Assembly (NCBI GenBank): GCA_051870875.1
Contig: JBJECG010000070.1
Span: 1 to 20,817 of the forward strand
From: Aphodosoma sp051870875
Lineage (GTDB): Bacteria > Bacteroidota > Bacteroidia > Bacteroidales > Paludibacteraceae
Direction of reading: 5' to 3'
Length of the DNA stretch: 20,817 nucleotides
Made by a program: the position numbers and the translations under genes. Numbering within the stretch: position 1 is the first letter of the stretch; each line of letters opens with the position of its first letter. This document shows positions 9,453-16,345 of this stretch, piece by piece. The notes beneath the pieces were generated by a model. That model saw nothing but the letters and a program-made list of their open reading frames with translations. It was not told where the DNA came from and made no database searches.

Positions 9453-9592
9453 GCAAAAATAGTTGATATGCGGTATAGCGGGTTTCCCATATTTTCATAC
9501 GGCTTTTTCTGTGACAGGCTGTTGTATGGGAAGTCTGTCGCTTCTTGTCCGTCCGGACTTGTTAAATAAATGTAAACTTGATGTGCCGTTGC

Positions 9593-9622
9593 TTTGCGTC
9601 CGGTATTAATGTGTTATTTTTG
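9593..9622 (+). promoter_or_regulatory. Bacteroidota promoter for the Gate-protein operon
   Basis: TTTG at 9593-9596 (-33) and TATTTTTG at 9615-9622 (-7, TAnnTTTG) are separated by 18 bp, close to the 19-21 bp norm. Transcription would start near 9629, leaving a leader of about 138 nt before the ATG at 9767. Confidence 0.6.
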
Positions 9623-9647
9623 TCCGAGTTTTTACGGTAATACGCTT

Positions 9648-9770
9648 ATGTGGTGCCTTATTCAGGCGTGGCGTTCGGCGGCCTGGCTGCGGTTGCCGCC
9701 TGCATTGGTCCGGACTCCGTGTCGTTGTGAATACGGCGGCTCTGCATATAGGTGGATTGTAAATCAATGA
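9648..9770 (+). CDS. Candidate 40-codon leader ORF upstream of the Gate protein
   Basis: An ATG 25 nt past the proposed -7 box opens 40 codons beginning MWCLIQAWRSAAW and ending in a TGA at 9768-9770 that overlaps the ATG of the next gene as ATGA. It has four Trp (residues 2, 8, 13 and 36), several Arg and three Cys. Such an overlap is the usual arrangement for translational coupling. The same stretch has GC-rich complementary segments (CAGGCG 9663-9668 with CGCCTG 9697-9702; GGCGGC 9677-9682 with GCCGCC 9695-9700), so it could act as a regulatory leader. It may equally be chance: the composition is not that of a typical protein and no homologue is recognised. Confidence 0.3.
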   Translation: MWCLIQAWRSAAWLRLPPALVRTPCRCEYGGSAYRWIVNQ

Positions 9771-10720
9771 CGATGAAAAGTGGAAATACGGCAGATTCTT
9801 GTCTGACAGTTCTCAGGCGCGCTTTGCATACGGCTTGGTGGGTGATGAAGATTGTAGTTCCCATATCGCTGGTTGTGACGCTGCTGGATTTCTATGGCGT
9901 TATAGCCGCGGCCGCCGTCTTTGCGGAGCCTTTTTTCTCTCTTCTCGGCCTTCCTGGCAAGGCTGCGGTAGCCTATTTGTCGAGTCTTTTCCTGCCTTTG
10001 TATGTGCCGTACGCTTTGATGGGCTCGCTGGCATTGAATCTGAGGGAGGTGACGGTGTTGGGGCTGATGTGCCTGCTGGCTCACAACCTGCCTGTGGAGG
10101 TGGCGGTACAGCGTCGTTGCGGATTGCCGCTGTGGCAGTCGTTGCCGTTGCGTATCGGATTCAGCCTGTTTGGCGGTTTGCTGCTCAATTGGGTCGTGCC
10201 TGAAGGTTTGTCGCTGCAATATCCGCTTGTAGCCAGGTCGGTTGCGGCACCTGCCTCGGTATGGGATGCCATGTATGGCTGGGTTGCTGGCACGGGGATG
10301 CTGTGCCTTAAACTGGTGCTGGTCATCACAGTATTGATGTTTGTCCAGGATTTCCTCAAACGCCATGGTCTGCTTGAAGGTATATCGCGGTTGCTCGCTC
10401 CGTTCATGAAAATGTGTGGATTGAAGCCCGAAAGTTCTTTTATATGGCTGACAGCCAATATTGTAGGCCTTACGTATGGTGCCGGTATCATGGCGCAGGA
10501 GGTAGCGCAGGCTGATTCTGACATGGCGGAGCTGCGCAGGGTGAACCGTCATGTGGCACTCAACCATTCACTCCTCGAAGATACCGCTATATTCGTGATG
10601 ATAGGTGTGGAATGGTATTGGTTGGTGCTGCCGCGACTGATGTTCGCGTTGGCGGCTGTGTGGGGCGGTCGTTTGTTGGCGGTGGTTTTTTCACGTTCCA
10701 AAGCCTCTTCCGCCGGTTGA
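9767..10720 (+). CDS. Nucleoside-recognition / Gate-domain integral membrane protein
   Basis: About 317 residues with at least seven hydrophobic segments. Two halves carry the marks of the Gate (nucleoside recognition) superfamily: GLPGKAAVAYLSS (61-73) with AHNLPVEVAV (105-114) in the first, and LKPESSFIWLTANIVGLTYG (219-238) with NHSLLEDTAIFV (266-277) in the second. Family members include SpmA/SpmB- and YjiH-like proteins; the transported substrate is not established, so 'nucleoside' is only the family name. I chose ATG 9767; a GTG at 9752 and an ATG at 9773 are alternatives. The 9767 start overlaps the stop of the upstream 40-codon ORF. The DUF454 gene follows 22 bp downstream, suggesting one operon of two membrane proteins. 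Confidence 0.85.
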   Translation: MTMKSGNTADSCLTVLRRALHTAWWVMKIVVPISLVVTLLDFYGVIAAAAVFAEPFFSLLGLPGKAAVAYLSSLFLPLYVPYALMGSLALNLREVTVLGLMCLLAHNLPVEVAVQRRCGLPLWQSLPLRIGFSLFGGLLLNWVVPEGLSLQYPLVARSVAAPASVWDAMYGWVAGTGMLCLKLVLVITVLMFVQDFLKRHGLLEGISRLLAPFMKMCGLKPESSFIWLTANIVGLTYGAGIMAQEVAQADSDMAELRRVNRHVALNHSLLEDTAIFVMIGVEWYWLVLPRLMFALAAVWGGRLLAVVFSRSKASSAG

Positions 10721-10742
10721 TTGGCTCTCTTTGCAGTTCAGA

Positions 10743-11102
10743 ATGGACAGGTTGTTGGTATTTTCCGGATTTGTGTGCGTGGTATTGGGGACTGTCGGCA
10801 TATTTGTGCCCGTGTTGCCTACAACACCGTTTCTTCTGCTCGCTTCCTGGCTGTTCCTGAAAGGAAATTCGCGTTGGCGCGACTGGTTGCTTGGACATCC
10901 GAAATTGGGTGTTTATGTTAAGGATTATGTGACATACCGTGCAGTACCCAAGAAAAGCAAGGTGTTTGCCATAGCGGTTTTGTGGAGTTCTATATCTGTC
11001 TCTGTGTTTGTTGTCCCGTGGTTGTGGCTGAAGATGGTGCTGCTTGCCGTTGCCGTGCTTGTAACATTGCATGTGCTGTCGTTGAAGACAATGGAAAAAT
11101 AA
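10743..11102 (+). CDS. DUF454 (YbaN family) inner-membrane protein
   Basis: 119 residues. The family hallmark is clear: LGTVGIFVPVLPTTPFLLLA (15-34), then WLFLKGNSRWRDWLL and HPKLGVYVKDY. Hydrophobic segments lie at about 5-38, 73-92 and 94-113, giving three or four membrane helices, as in E. coli YbaN, whose function is unknown. The ATG at 10743 gives the expected N-terminus just before the first helix; codons upstream in frame do not look like the family. It lies 22 bp after the Gate protein and probably shares its promoter. No clear hairpin terminator follows. Confidence 0.88.
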   Translation: MDRLLVFSGFVCVVLGTVGIFVPVLPTTPFLLLASWLFLKGNSRWRDWLLGHPKLGVYVKDYVTYRAVPKKSKVFAIAVLWSSISVSVFVVPWLWLKMVLLAVAVLVTLHVLSLKTMEK

Positions 11103-11155
11103 TTTTTTCGGACTGGATTTTGCCGTGAAAATCTGTCGTTTGCATTTTCGCTTTT

Positions 11156-11183
11156 GCGGCCGGGTGTATGCGGCCGGGTGTAT
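11156..11183 (+). repeat. Perfect tandem duplication of a 14-bp unit
   Basis: GCGGCCGGGTGTAT occurs twice back to back (11156-11169 and 11170-11183) in the gap between the DUF454 gene and the tRNA. It is probably a slippage duplication; no role is evident. Confidence 0.8.
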
Positions 11184-11297
11184 GGCAATGGAGCATTGAG
11201 CTTTGCCGGCTGATGTCTGGTGAACTTCCTTTTCTTTTTGTAAATAAGGCACATAACTATAATTAACAGTGGCTTGGCAATCTTTTTGCCGGATTTG

Positions 11298-11329
11298 TTT
11301 GGCGAAAACGCCCGAAAACACTACCTTTG
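11298..11329 (+). promoter_or_regulatory. Bacteroidota promoter for tRNA-Gln
   Basis: TTTG at 11298-11301 and TACCTTTG at 11322-11329 are separated by 20 bp, an exact fit to the TTTG-N19-21-TAnnTTTG consensus. The start point would be near 11336, about 36 nt before the mature tRNA. Confidence 0.75.
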
Positions 11330-11371
11330 CACATCCTTTGGAGGATGTCGGTCTTTCCAAAGGTGTCAGTT

Positions 11372-11442
11372 TGTCTCATGGTGTAATGGTAGCACTACAG
11401 GTTTTGGTTCTGTCTGTCGAGGTTCGAATCCTCGTGAGACAA
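11372..11442 (+). tRNA. tRNA-Gln (anticodon UUG)
   Basis: A 71-nt cloverleaf. The 7-bp acceptor stem TGTCTCA / TGAGACA is perfect. The D arm contains AATGGTAG. The anticodon stem ACAGG / TCTGT (one G-U pair) closes the loop TTTTGGT, giving anticodon TTG and decoding CAA/CAG. The T arm is CGAGG-TTCGAAT-CCTCG. The discriminator is A, and CCA is not encoded (the next bases are CAG). It has its own promoter and a terminator directly downstream. Confidence 0.95.
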
Positions 11443-11455
11443 CAGATTCGAGATT

Positions 11456-11492
11456 AAAGTCCTTGACGCTGGGTGTGTCGGGGACTTTTTTT
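11456..11492 (+). terminator. Rho-independent terminator of tRNA-Gln
   Basis: AAAGTCC (11456-11462) pairs with GGACTTT (11482-11488), with additional inner pairing of TGAC with GTC(G), and a run of seven T at 11486-11492. It lies 13 bp past the tRNA. Confidence 0.85.
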
Positions 11493-11530
11493 GCGGATGT
11501 TTTGGCCGGAAATTGAAAAATCCCGTTGGT

Positions 11531-11905
11531 ATGGATCGGTTCAAACGCATATTGCTTGTCTTTTTTGCTGTGGCGGTTACTGCGGCGGCAAGTGGCGTGT
11601 TGTGCATGATGCCTGATTCTGTTGATGTCGCTGTGTCGGATACAGTTCCCGGTTCATCAGATCCGTTGCGGGTAGGCTCTCTTGCCTCTGGAGGCCTCCT
11701 TTTTGATGTCGGCAGCGGCAATCCTCTTGTCGTCAGTCCGTCAAATGTGGTAAGGCATGTAACTTCGGCTTTTTCGGCCCGGTTGCAGTATGACGGCAGC
11801 GAGGTGAATCGTCAGATTCGGGTCATTTGCGTTGGCCGTCCGCTGGATGTCAGCCATAGTAGGATTTCTTATTACATCTACGCATTGCATCACATGCGTA
11901 ATTAG
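11531..11905 (+). CDS. Small exported protein of unknown function (124 aa)
   Basis: The ATG at 11531 gives MDRFKRILLVFFAVAVTAAA, a basic start followed by a hydrophobic stretch, as in a signal peptide; cleavage somewhere around residues 20-30 is plausible. A TTG six codons earlier is an alternative. The mature part is low in recognisable motifs and ends YYIYALHHMRN, an aromatic, basic tail. From memory, Bacteroidales genomes hold poorly described small exported proteins of similar size with such tails, but I cannot verify homology here. It starts 38 bp after the tRNA terminator, so it needs its own promoter; none of the usual form was found. Confidence 0.6.
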   Translation: MDRFKRILLVFFAVAVTAAASGVLCMMPDSVDVAVSDTVPGSSDPLRVGSLASGGLLFDVGSGNPLVVSPSNVVRHVTSAFSARLQYDGSEVNRQIRVICVGRPLDVSHSRISYYIYALHHMRN

Positions 11906-12052
11906 CCGTTCGGCATTTGGAGTGATTGTCTCGGAAACCGTGCGTTTCCAAGGTTTGCTCTGTCTCGTTTTGTATCCCCTTTTGTCAGAATTTTTTGCGG
12001 TGCAGCCAATGGTTCGTGCGTTGCCGTCGCTGTTGTGCTGTCATCGCTGTGG

Positions 12053-12064
12053 TTTAACGTTAAA
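12053..12064. promoter_or_regulatory. 12-bp palindrome 12 bp before the start of the 172-aa gene
   Basis: TTTAACGTTAAA is perfectly self-complementary and sits in the 5' leader or promoter zone of the membrane protein at 12077. It could be an operator, but AT-rich palindromes of this length can arise by chance. Confidence 0.25.
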
Positions 12065-12076
12065 ATTGAAAATATT

Positions 12077-12595
12077 ATGAAAACCAACAATATACCAGCC
12101 TCTCTTATTGAAGGCATGGAATCAGGCATATCCTATTATCATTCTGTCCGCATGTATGTCAAGGCCGGTGTGTATATGGCATTGGCGCTTGCAGCGGTAT
12201 TGGTTCTTGCCTTTGCGGACATAGACAGCAAGTCGCCGTTCTATTTTGTCTTTGGTATCGCTGCTTTCATGTTCCTTTTGCTGTTTGTCAGTACCATGGC
12301 TTTCACAAAGAAGGAAGCACGGTTGGTCGGGAACGGTTCACGTATTGAATGTCATACTCTGAATTTCGATGCGCTGCCGTCTGTTGTCATCGATGATATC
12401 CGCAACAACAGTTTTGCCCATCTCAAATCGCTGGTATCTAAGGGTGATGGAGGTGTCCGTCTTGTCATGCTTTTTTCTGCCGATGCTTCAGTTGCCCGCT
12501 ACCGTATTTACAAGTACGTCCCGTTTGAGTATCAGCCCGTCAGTGCCGTCATAGATTTGGATCCTGCCGCCGCCACTTCACTATCCCGCCTATAA
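12077..12595 (+). CDS. Two-helix membrane protein of unknown function (172 aa)
   Basis: I chose the ATG at 12077 in an A-rich context (MKTNNIPASLIEGMESGISYY); the frame is open upstream, but those codons (from 12035) cross a palindrome. Two membrane helices are predicted by eye at about residues 29-47 and 54-76, joined by a short loop (DIDSKSPF). A soluble C-terminal domain of about 95 residues follows, with mixed alpha/beta character and a VRLVMLFSADASVARYRIYKYVPFEYQP-like run typical of a small cytosolic beta-sheet domain. No family is recognised. A hairpin terminator follows 21 bp after the stop, so this gene, alone or with the preceding one, forms its own unit. Confidence 0.75.
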   Translation: MKTNNIPASLIEGMESGISYYHSVRMYVKAGVYMALALAAVLVLAFADIDSKSPFYFVFGIAAFMFLLLFVSTMAFTKKEARLVGNGSRIECHTLNFDALPSVVIDDIRNNSFAHLKSLVSKGDGGVRLVMLFSADASVARYRIYKYVPFEYQPVSAVIDLDPAAATSLSRL

Positions 12596-12616
12596 TTCCG
12601 CTTTTATACACTCTGG

Positions 12617-12657
12617 ATATAGAGACGTGCTGTGTATATCGCGTCTCTATATTTTTA
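12617..12657 (+). terminator. Rho-independent terminator after the 172-aa gene
   Basis: ATATAGAGACG (12617-12627) and CGTCTCTATAT (12642-12652) form a perfect 11-bp stem with a 14-nt loop, followed by TTTTAT. It lies 21 bp past the stop codon. Confidence 0.85.
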
Positions 12658-12660
12658 TAT

Positions 12661-12811
12661 CATCTCTTCTATAGCAATGTACAAATCTTGGTACAGTTTA
12701 CTCTGACCTTGTCCAACCGCATTTAATAAGATAGTTTATTGATACCCTCTCGCAATTTTCTTCCGCGCTTCATTCCGCAATTTCCTCTCCAACAAATCTT
12801 AGCGACAATAT
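12661..12811. other. Gene-free stretch before the fucosidase promoter
   Basis: This part of the 360-bp gap holds no supported ORF on either strand. It looks AT-rich and pyrimidine-biased compared with neighbouring genes. A short inverted repeat TGTAC/GTACA (12678-12682 / 12691-12695) and two copies of CGCAATTT (near 12752 and 12776) are the only structures seen. Confidence 0.4.
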
Positions 12812-12855
12812 AAAGTAGCCAAAATCTTTGTCCTGTCAAAGTTTTTGGCTACTTT
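12812..12855. repeat. Long inverted repeat containing the fucosidase promoter
   Basis: AAAGTAGCCAAAA (12812-12824) pairs with TTTTGGCTACTTT (12843-12855), a perfect 13-bp arm. After one T-T mismatch, CTTTG (12826-12830) pairs with CAAAG (12837-12841) around a 6-nt centre. The repeat spans both core elements of the promoter listed next, so any protein binding it as a dimer, or any cruciform, would affect transcription of the fucosidase gene. It also resembles a terminator hairpin, but no gene lies directly before it on either strand. Confidence 0.8.
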
Positions 12856-12857
12856 TG
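12827..12857 (+). promoter_or_regulatory. Bacteroidota promoter for the fucosidase operon
   Basis: TTTG (12827-12830) and TACTTTTG (12850-12857) are separated by 19 bp, an exact match to the TTTG-N19-21-TAnnTTTG consensus. The start would be near 12864, with a leader of about 90 nt. The -33 element lies in the inner left arm of the inverted repeat and the -7 element overlaps the outer right arm. Confidence 0.75.
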
Positions 12858-12955
12858 CATCTGAATGTCGTATTGACGCACGTGCTTGAACGCTTCTTTT
12901 ATGAGACCGTCTGAAATCAAAATACAAAACGATTGTCTATACAAAACCAACAGCA

Positions 12956-14290
12956 ATGAAACATATTTTTTCGTTTAAGGCTTTTATTGCCATGGCTATG
13001 GCGTTGGTGTGCGCTTTGCCGGGCAAGGCGGAAAACTTTATCCCCGGGTATGAGCCGACACCTGAAATAGTCGCTGCACAGCAGCGGTTTGCCGACAATA
13101 AGTTCGGCATTTTCATACATTGGGGCATATACAGTATGGTAGGGCAGGGCGAGTGGTATCTCAACCGCCCGGGTATCTCCACCGCCGAGTATGAGAAACT
13201 TGCATCGGGATTCTATCCTGCCCGTTTCGATGCCAAAAAGTGGGTGTCGGCCGTCAAGGCTTCAGGGGCTAAATATATTTGCTTCACCTCACGCCATCAC
13301 GACAGTTTTTCTATGTTCGCTACCGAACAGTCTGATTATAACATAGTGGATGCCACGCCTTTTGGCCGGGATGTGCTACGTGAACTGGCTGATGAGTGCC
13401 GGAGGCAGGGCATAGCTCTCCATCTCTATTATTCGCATCTCGACTGGCGTCGTCCCGATTATCCGCTCGGACGCACCGGCCGCACCACCGGTCGCCCTGT
13501 CGGACAAGAAAATTACGATACATATTTCAAGTTTATGAATGCCCAGCTGGCCGAACTGCTTACCAATTACGGCCCTATAGGTGCCATCTGGTTTGACGGA
13601 AAGTGGGATCATGATGCCGACCCTGATTTCGATTGGCGGTTGGACGAACAGTATGCCATGATACATCGGCTCCAACCTCAATGCCTCATCGCCAACAACC
13701 ATCACGAAGTGCCGGGGCTTGGCGAGAATATTCAGATTTTCGAACGCGATCTCCCCGGCGAAAACAAAGCCGGTTACTCAGGCACTTCCGGTATCAGCCG
13801 TCATCTCCCGTTGGAGTCGTGCGAGACGATGAACGGCATGTGGGGTTACAAAATTTCCGACCAGGACTATAAATCGACCCGCGAACTTATACACCTTTTG
13901 GTGAGAGCAGCCGGCAAGAACGCCAATCTGCTGCTCAATGTAGGGCCACAACCCAATGGCGAGCTGCCTGATACAGCCGTGGCCCGTCTGCGTGAGATAG
14001 GCATGTGGATGCAGCGTTACGGCCATACGATATACGGTACCCGCGCCGGCAGTGTCGCTCCGCATACATGGGGTGTTTCCACTGCTAAGGACGATATGCT
14101 GTATATTCATATCCTTGATTATGCTGACCGTACTATTTTCATTCCTGTAGAAGAAAAAGTGCTGCAAGCCTCTTGTCTCCTTGACGGCTCAAATCTCAGC
14201 GTATCCAAAGTACCCGGCGGCATAATCATCGACCTCAATACAGTCCCGGCCGCCGTCGACCATATCGTGGCTCTCAAACTCAAAAAATAA
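12956..14290 (+). CDS. Secreted GH29 alpha-L-fucosidase
   Basis: 444 residues. GH29 retaining enzymes release terminal alpha-L-fucose from glycans such as mucin or milk oligosaccharides. A signal peptide (1-25, ending PGKA) points to export to the periplasm; there is no lipobox Cys. Family marks are FGIFIHWGIYS (50-60), KYICFTSRHHDSFSMF (106-121), and IWFDG (211-215) with Asp214 in the nucleophile position. The acid/base Glu cannot be assigned safely by eye; candidates lie around 251-290. The C-terminal 80 residues form the small beta-sandwich usual in the family. The length is on the short side, consistent with no extra carbohydrate-binding module. The ATG follows A-rich sequence without a Shine-Dalgarno. 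No SusC/SusD pair is nearby, so this is not a classical polysaccharide utilisation locus. Confidence 0.93.
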   Translation: MKHIFSFKAFIAMAMALVCALPGKAENFIPGYEPTPEIVAAQQRFADNKFGIFIHWGIYSMVGQGEWYLNRPGISTAEYEKLASGFYPARFDAKKWVSAVKASGAKYICFTSRHHDSFSMFATEQSDYNIVDATPFGRDVLRELADECRRQGIALHLYYSHLDWRRPDYPLGRTGRTTGRPVGQENYDTYFKFMNAQLAELLTNYGPIGAIWFDGKWDHDADPDFDWRLDEQYAMIHRLQPQCLIANNHHEVPGLGENIQIFERDLPGENKAGYSGTSGISRHLPLESCETMNGMWGYKISDQDYKSTRELIHLLVRAAGKNANLLLNVGPQPNGELPDTAVARLREIGMWMQRYGHTIYGTRAGSVAPHTWGVSTAKDDMLYIHILDYADRTIFIPVEEKVLQASCLLDGSNLSVSKVPGGIIIDLNTVPAAVDHIVALKLKK

Positions 14291-14305
14291 GGAACGGTAA
14301 AAACA

Positions 14306-15136
14306 ATGAAAGTGACCATCGGAATTGACAGCGGCAGATGTATCCTCTGCGGACGCTGTGCTGCAGTCTGCCCGTCCATGCTCTTTGAACTGAAAGAAAA
14401 GACAATGACGGCATGTCAGTACGGTTGTATCGGTTGCGGACAGTGCGTTGCAGTATGTCCGCAAGATGCCATTGTTCACAGCTCTTTCCACGAATCTCGG
14501 ATTTGCAAATTCGATGCGGACAGACTGCCTGATTCCGACAGTCTTATGCTGTTGCTCAAGTGTCGGCGGTCTAACCGTGCCTTTTCCGACAAAACGGTAC
14601 CGTCAGGTCTGCTCGACAGGATAGTCGAGGCTGGCCGGTATGCCCCTACGGCAGAGAACTGCCGTGATGTGCGGATGCTGCTGATTACTGACCCCGACAA
14701 AATAAAGGCGTTGTCCGATTTTACGATGGATACCTACGTTTCGCTTTTGAAATTGCTCGACAACCCTATAGTTCGCCCGTTGCTGAAAATGTTTTCGCAG
14801 ACATACTATGACTATGTCGGTACGTTCAGGAAGTTGAAAAAAGAACACGAAAGCGGCAACGACCAGATACTCCGTCATGCAAAAGCCGTGATTCTTTACT
14901 ACACGCCGTCCGGCAGCCGTTTCGGTTGTCAGGATGCCAACCTTGCATATCAGAATTCGTCGCTTATGGCCGCTTCGCTCGGAGTGGCACACTTCTATAC
15001 CGGTTTCGTATGCGTGGCCGCTTCAATGCGTAAACGCAAGTTGCAACGTCTTGTCGGCGTGGAGGGCACCGTTCATGCCGGTATGGCATTGGCTTTGCCA
15101 CGCTTCGGTTTCGGCAAATACATTGTCAGAGAGTAG
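14306..15136 (+). CDS. Ferredoxin-nitroreductase fusion (2x[4Fe-4S] plus FMN nitroreductase domain)
   Basis: 276 residues. The N-terminal dicluster ferredoxin has Cys12-x2-Cys15-x2-Cys18-x3-Cys22-Pro and Cys41-x2-Cys44-x2-Cys47-x3-Cys51-Pro, a complete set for two [4Fe-4S] clusters. From about residue 80 a nitroreductase domain follows: RRSNRAF (87-93) for FMN phosphate binding, GRYAPTAENCRDVRMLLI, and a C-terminal part with the SLGVAHFYTGF segment. These fusions are thought to pass electrons from the clusters to FMN and reduce an organic acceptor; the substrate is not known. It starts 15 bp after the fucosidase stop and is almost certainly co-transcribed, although no enzymatic link to fucose release is established. 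Confidence 0.9.
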   Translation: MKVTIGIDSGRCILCGRCAAVCPSMLFELKEKTMTACQYGCIGCGQCVAVCPQDAIVHSSFHESRICKFDADRLPDSDSLMLLLKCRRSNRAFSDKTVPSGLLDRIVEAGRYAPTAENCRDVRMLLITDPDKIKALSDFTMDTYVSLLKLLDNPIVRPLLKMFSQTYYDYVGTFRKLKKEHESGNDQILRHAKAVILYYTPSGSRFGCQDANLAYQNSSLMAASLGVAHFYTGFVCVAASMRKRKLQRLVGVEGTVHAGMALALPRFGFGKYIVRE

Positions 15137-15253
15137 GTGCCAGGGAAGACCGTGAAATGGACGAAAACACATCTCAACATTCTGTATTGCGGTTTTGGAT
15201 GTATTTTGTAGGGGTTTGTAATGTTTGGCAACTGATATTTACGTTATAGTTTG

Positions 15254-15261
15254 TAACTTTG
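15254..15261 (+). promoter_or_regulatory. Possible -7 promoter element for the LytS-LytTR pair
   Basis: TAACTTTG matches TAnnTTTG. The nearest upstream TTTG (15224-15227) is 26 bp away rather than 19-21. With the kinase ATG at 15278, the leader would be only about 10 nt, so either leader is short or the kinase begins at the ATG at 15299. Confidence 0.45.
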
Positions 15262-15277
15262 CCGCCGGTAGATGTGA

Positions 15278-16345
15278 ATGTCTGACTGGGCTGATAGAAT
15301 GAAGAAGACAATCGGTAAATTTATATTTCCTGTAACTATATTTACTGCGTTAGGTGTGTTTTCTGTGATTGTTATGCGTAACCATACACAGTTGCAGTTC
15401 GGCAGTACTTTGGTATATTATTTTGTCGTCATAGGATCCGTTTTGGTCCACAATCTGTTTGGCTGTCTGTTGTTGGTTTCCGGTGAGTGGTTGATGTCGC
15501 GTTACCCGATATACTACTTGAAACAGAGCCGGTTGTGGTGGCATTATAGTCTGGCGGCCTGCATTCTCCTGTTGGTCAATTACATCATTGTAATGGAAAT
15601 GAGGGTTTTGGCTCACGTCCCTTATCCATTCCGCCTCAATTGGGATTGGGTTATATTGATAGTCTGTGTATGGTTCGTGGAAGTACTCATAATGAGCCTT
15701 TTGCTATTTACCCGGACGATACAGTACACGATATCCATTTTGAAGGAAAAGCGTCAGTTGGAATCCGAAAACATCGAAGCCAAATACAATGCCCTGCAAC
15801 AGCAGCTGAATCCCCATTTCCTTTTCAACAGTCTCAATACTTTGATTTCCGAAATAGAATATGACCCTGCCGAAGCCGTCAAATTCACCCAGCATTTGTC
15901 CGACATTTACAGATATGTGCTTAAAAGTCAGGATTTGAAACTGGTCTCTGTTCGCGAAGAGCTTGATTTTGTCGATTCATACATCTTTCTGCATAAGGTG
16001 CGGCTGGGTGATTGCCTGAAACTGACGGTGCAACTTACTGATGATGAGCTCGACTATAAAATACCGCCTCTTACGCTGCAACTGTTTATAGAAAATGTCA
16101 TAAAACATAATCATATCAGTGTGTCGCATCCTATGGAAATGATACTTTTCTGCGATGCCGACAAAGGTGTCCTGTCTTTCCGCAACTTGTTGCGTCCCAA
16201 AAAGTCAGTGGCAGAATCCGGACGCGGCCTTGCCAACTTGTCCGAACGTTACAGATTGCTTGATGGAAGGGACATCAGTGTAGTTAAAGACGATGGTACA
16301 TTTACAGTTTCCATCCCGTTGCTGAACGAAAATACCATATTATGA
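15278..16345 (+). CDS. LytS-type sensor histidine kinase (HisKA_5/His_kinase family)
   Basis: 355 residues. Four membrane helices (about 13-33, 45-67, 89-107 and 124-145) form the N-terminal sensor without a large periplasmic domain. A short coiled-coil linker (153-175) leads to the phosphoacceptor block LQQQLNPHFLFNSLNTL with His180, diagnostic of the LytS/YehU family. The ATP-binding region has LQLFIENVIKHN (Asn273) and GRGLANLSERYRLL (about 316-329). The last four bases overlap the response regulator as ATGA, so the two are translated together. The ATG at 15278 is the longest start; ATG at 15299 is possible. The signal sensed is unknown. The pair lies directly upstream of the lipid-synthesis block and is a candidate regulator of it. 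Confidence 0.9.
   Translation: MSDWADRMKKTIGKFIFPVTIFTALGVFSVIVMRNHTQLQFGSTLVYYFVVIGSVLVHNLFGCLLLVSGEWLMSRYPIYYLKQSRLWWHYSLAACILLLVNYIIVMEMRVLAHVPYPFRLNWDWVILIVCVWFVEVLIMSLLLFTRTIQYTISILKEKRQLESENIEAKYNALQQQLNPHFLFNSLNTLISEIEYDPAEAVKFTQHLSDIYRYVLKSQDLKLVSVREELDFVDSYIFLHKVRLGDCLKLTVQLTDDELDYKIPPLTLQLFIENVIKHNHISVSHPMEMILFCDADKGVLSFRNLLRPKKSVAESGRGLANLSERYRLLDGRDISVVKDDGTFTVSIPLLNENTIL

Noticed and set aside
9623..9766. Riboswitch in the structured leader
   Set aside because: No conserved core of the cobalamin, TPP, SAM or FMN classes was recognised; only local GC-rich pairings are visible.
9764..11360. Two minus-strand frames (9764-10567 and 10587-11360)
   Set aside because: Antisense to the Gate and DUF454 genes, rich in His/Gln/Arg as expected for the complement of membrane-protein codons.
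11372..11442. tRNA-Gln as an integration site for a mobile element
   Set aside because: No integrase was found and I saw no second copy of the tRNA 3' end in the window, so no island boundary can be supported.
12812..12855. Inverted repeat as an invertible (phase-variable) promoter
   Set aside because: Invertible promoters need separated repeats flanking a segment and a nearby recombinase; here the arms are 18 bp apart, the promoter is inside the arms, and no recombinase is present.
12956..14290. Polysaccharide utilisation locus around the fucosidase
   Set aside because: No SusC/SusD-like pair, sulfatase, hybrid two-component sensor or other glycoside hydrolase lies next to it in the window.
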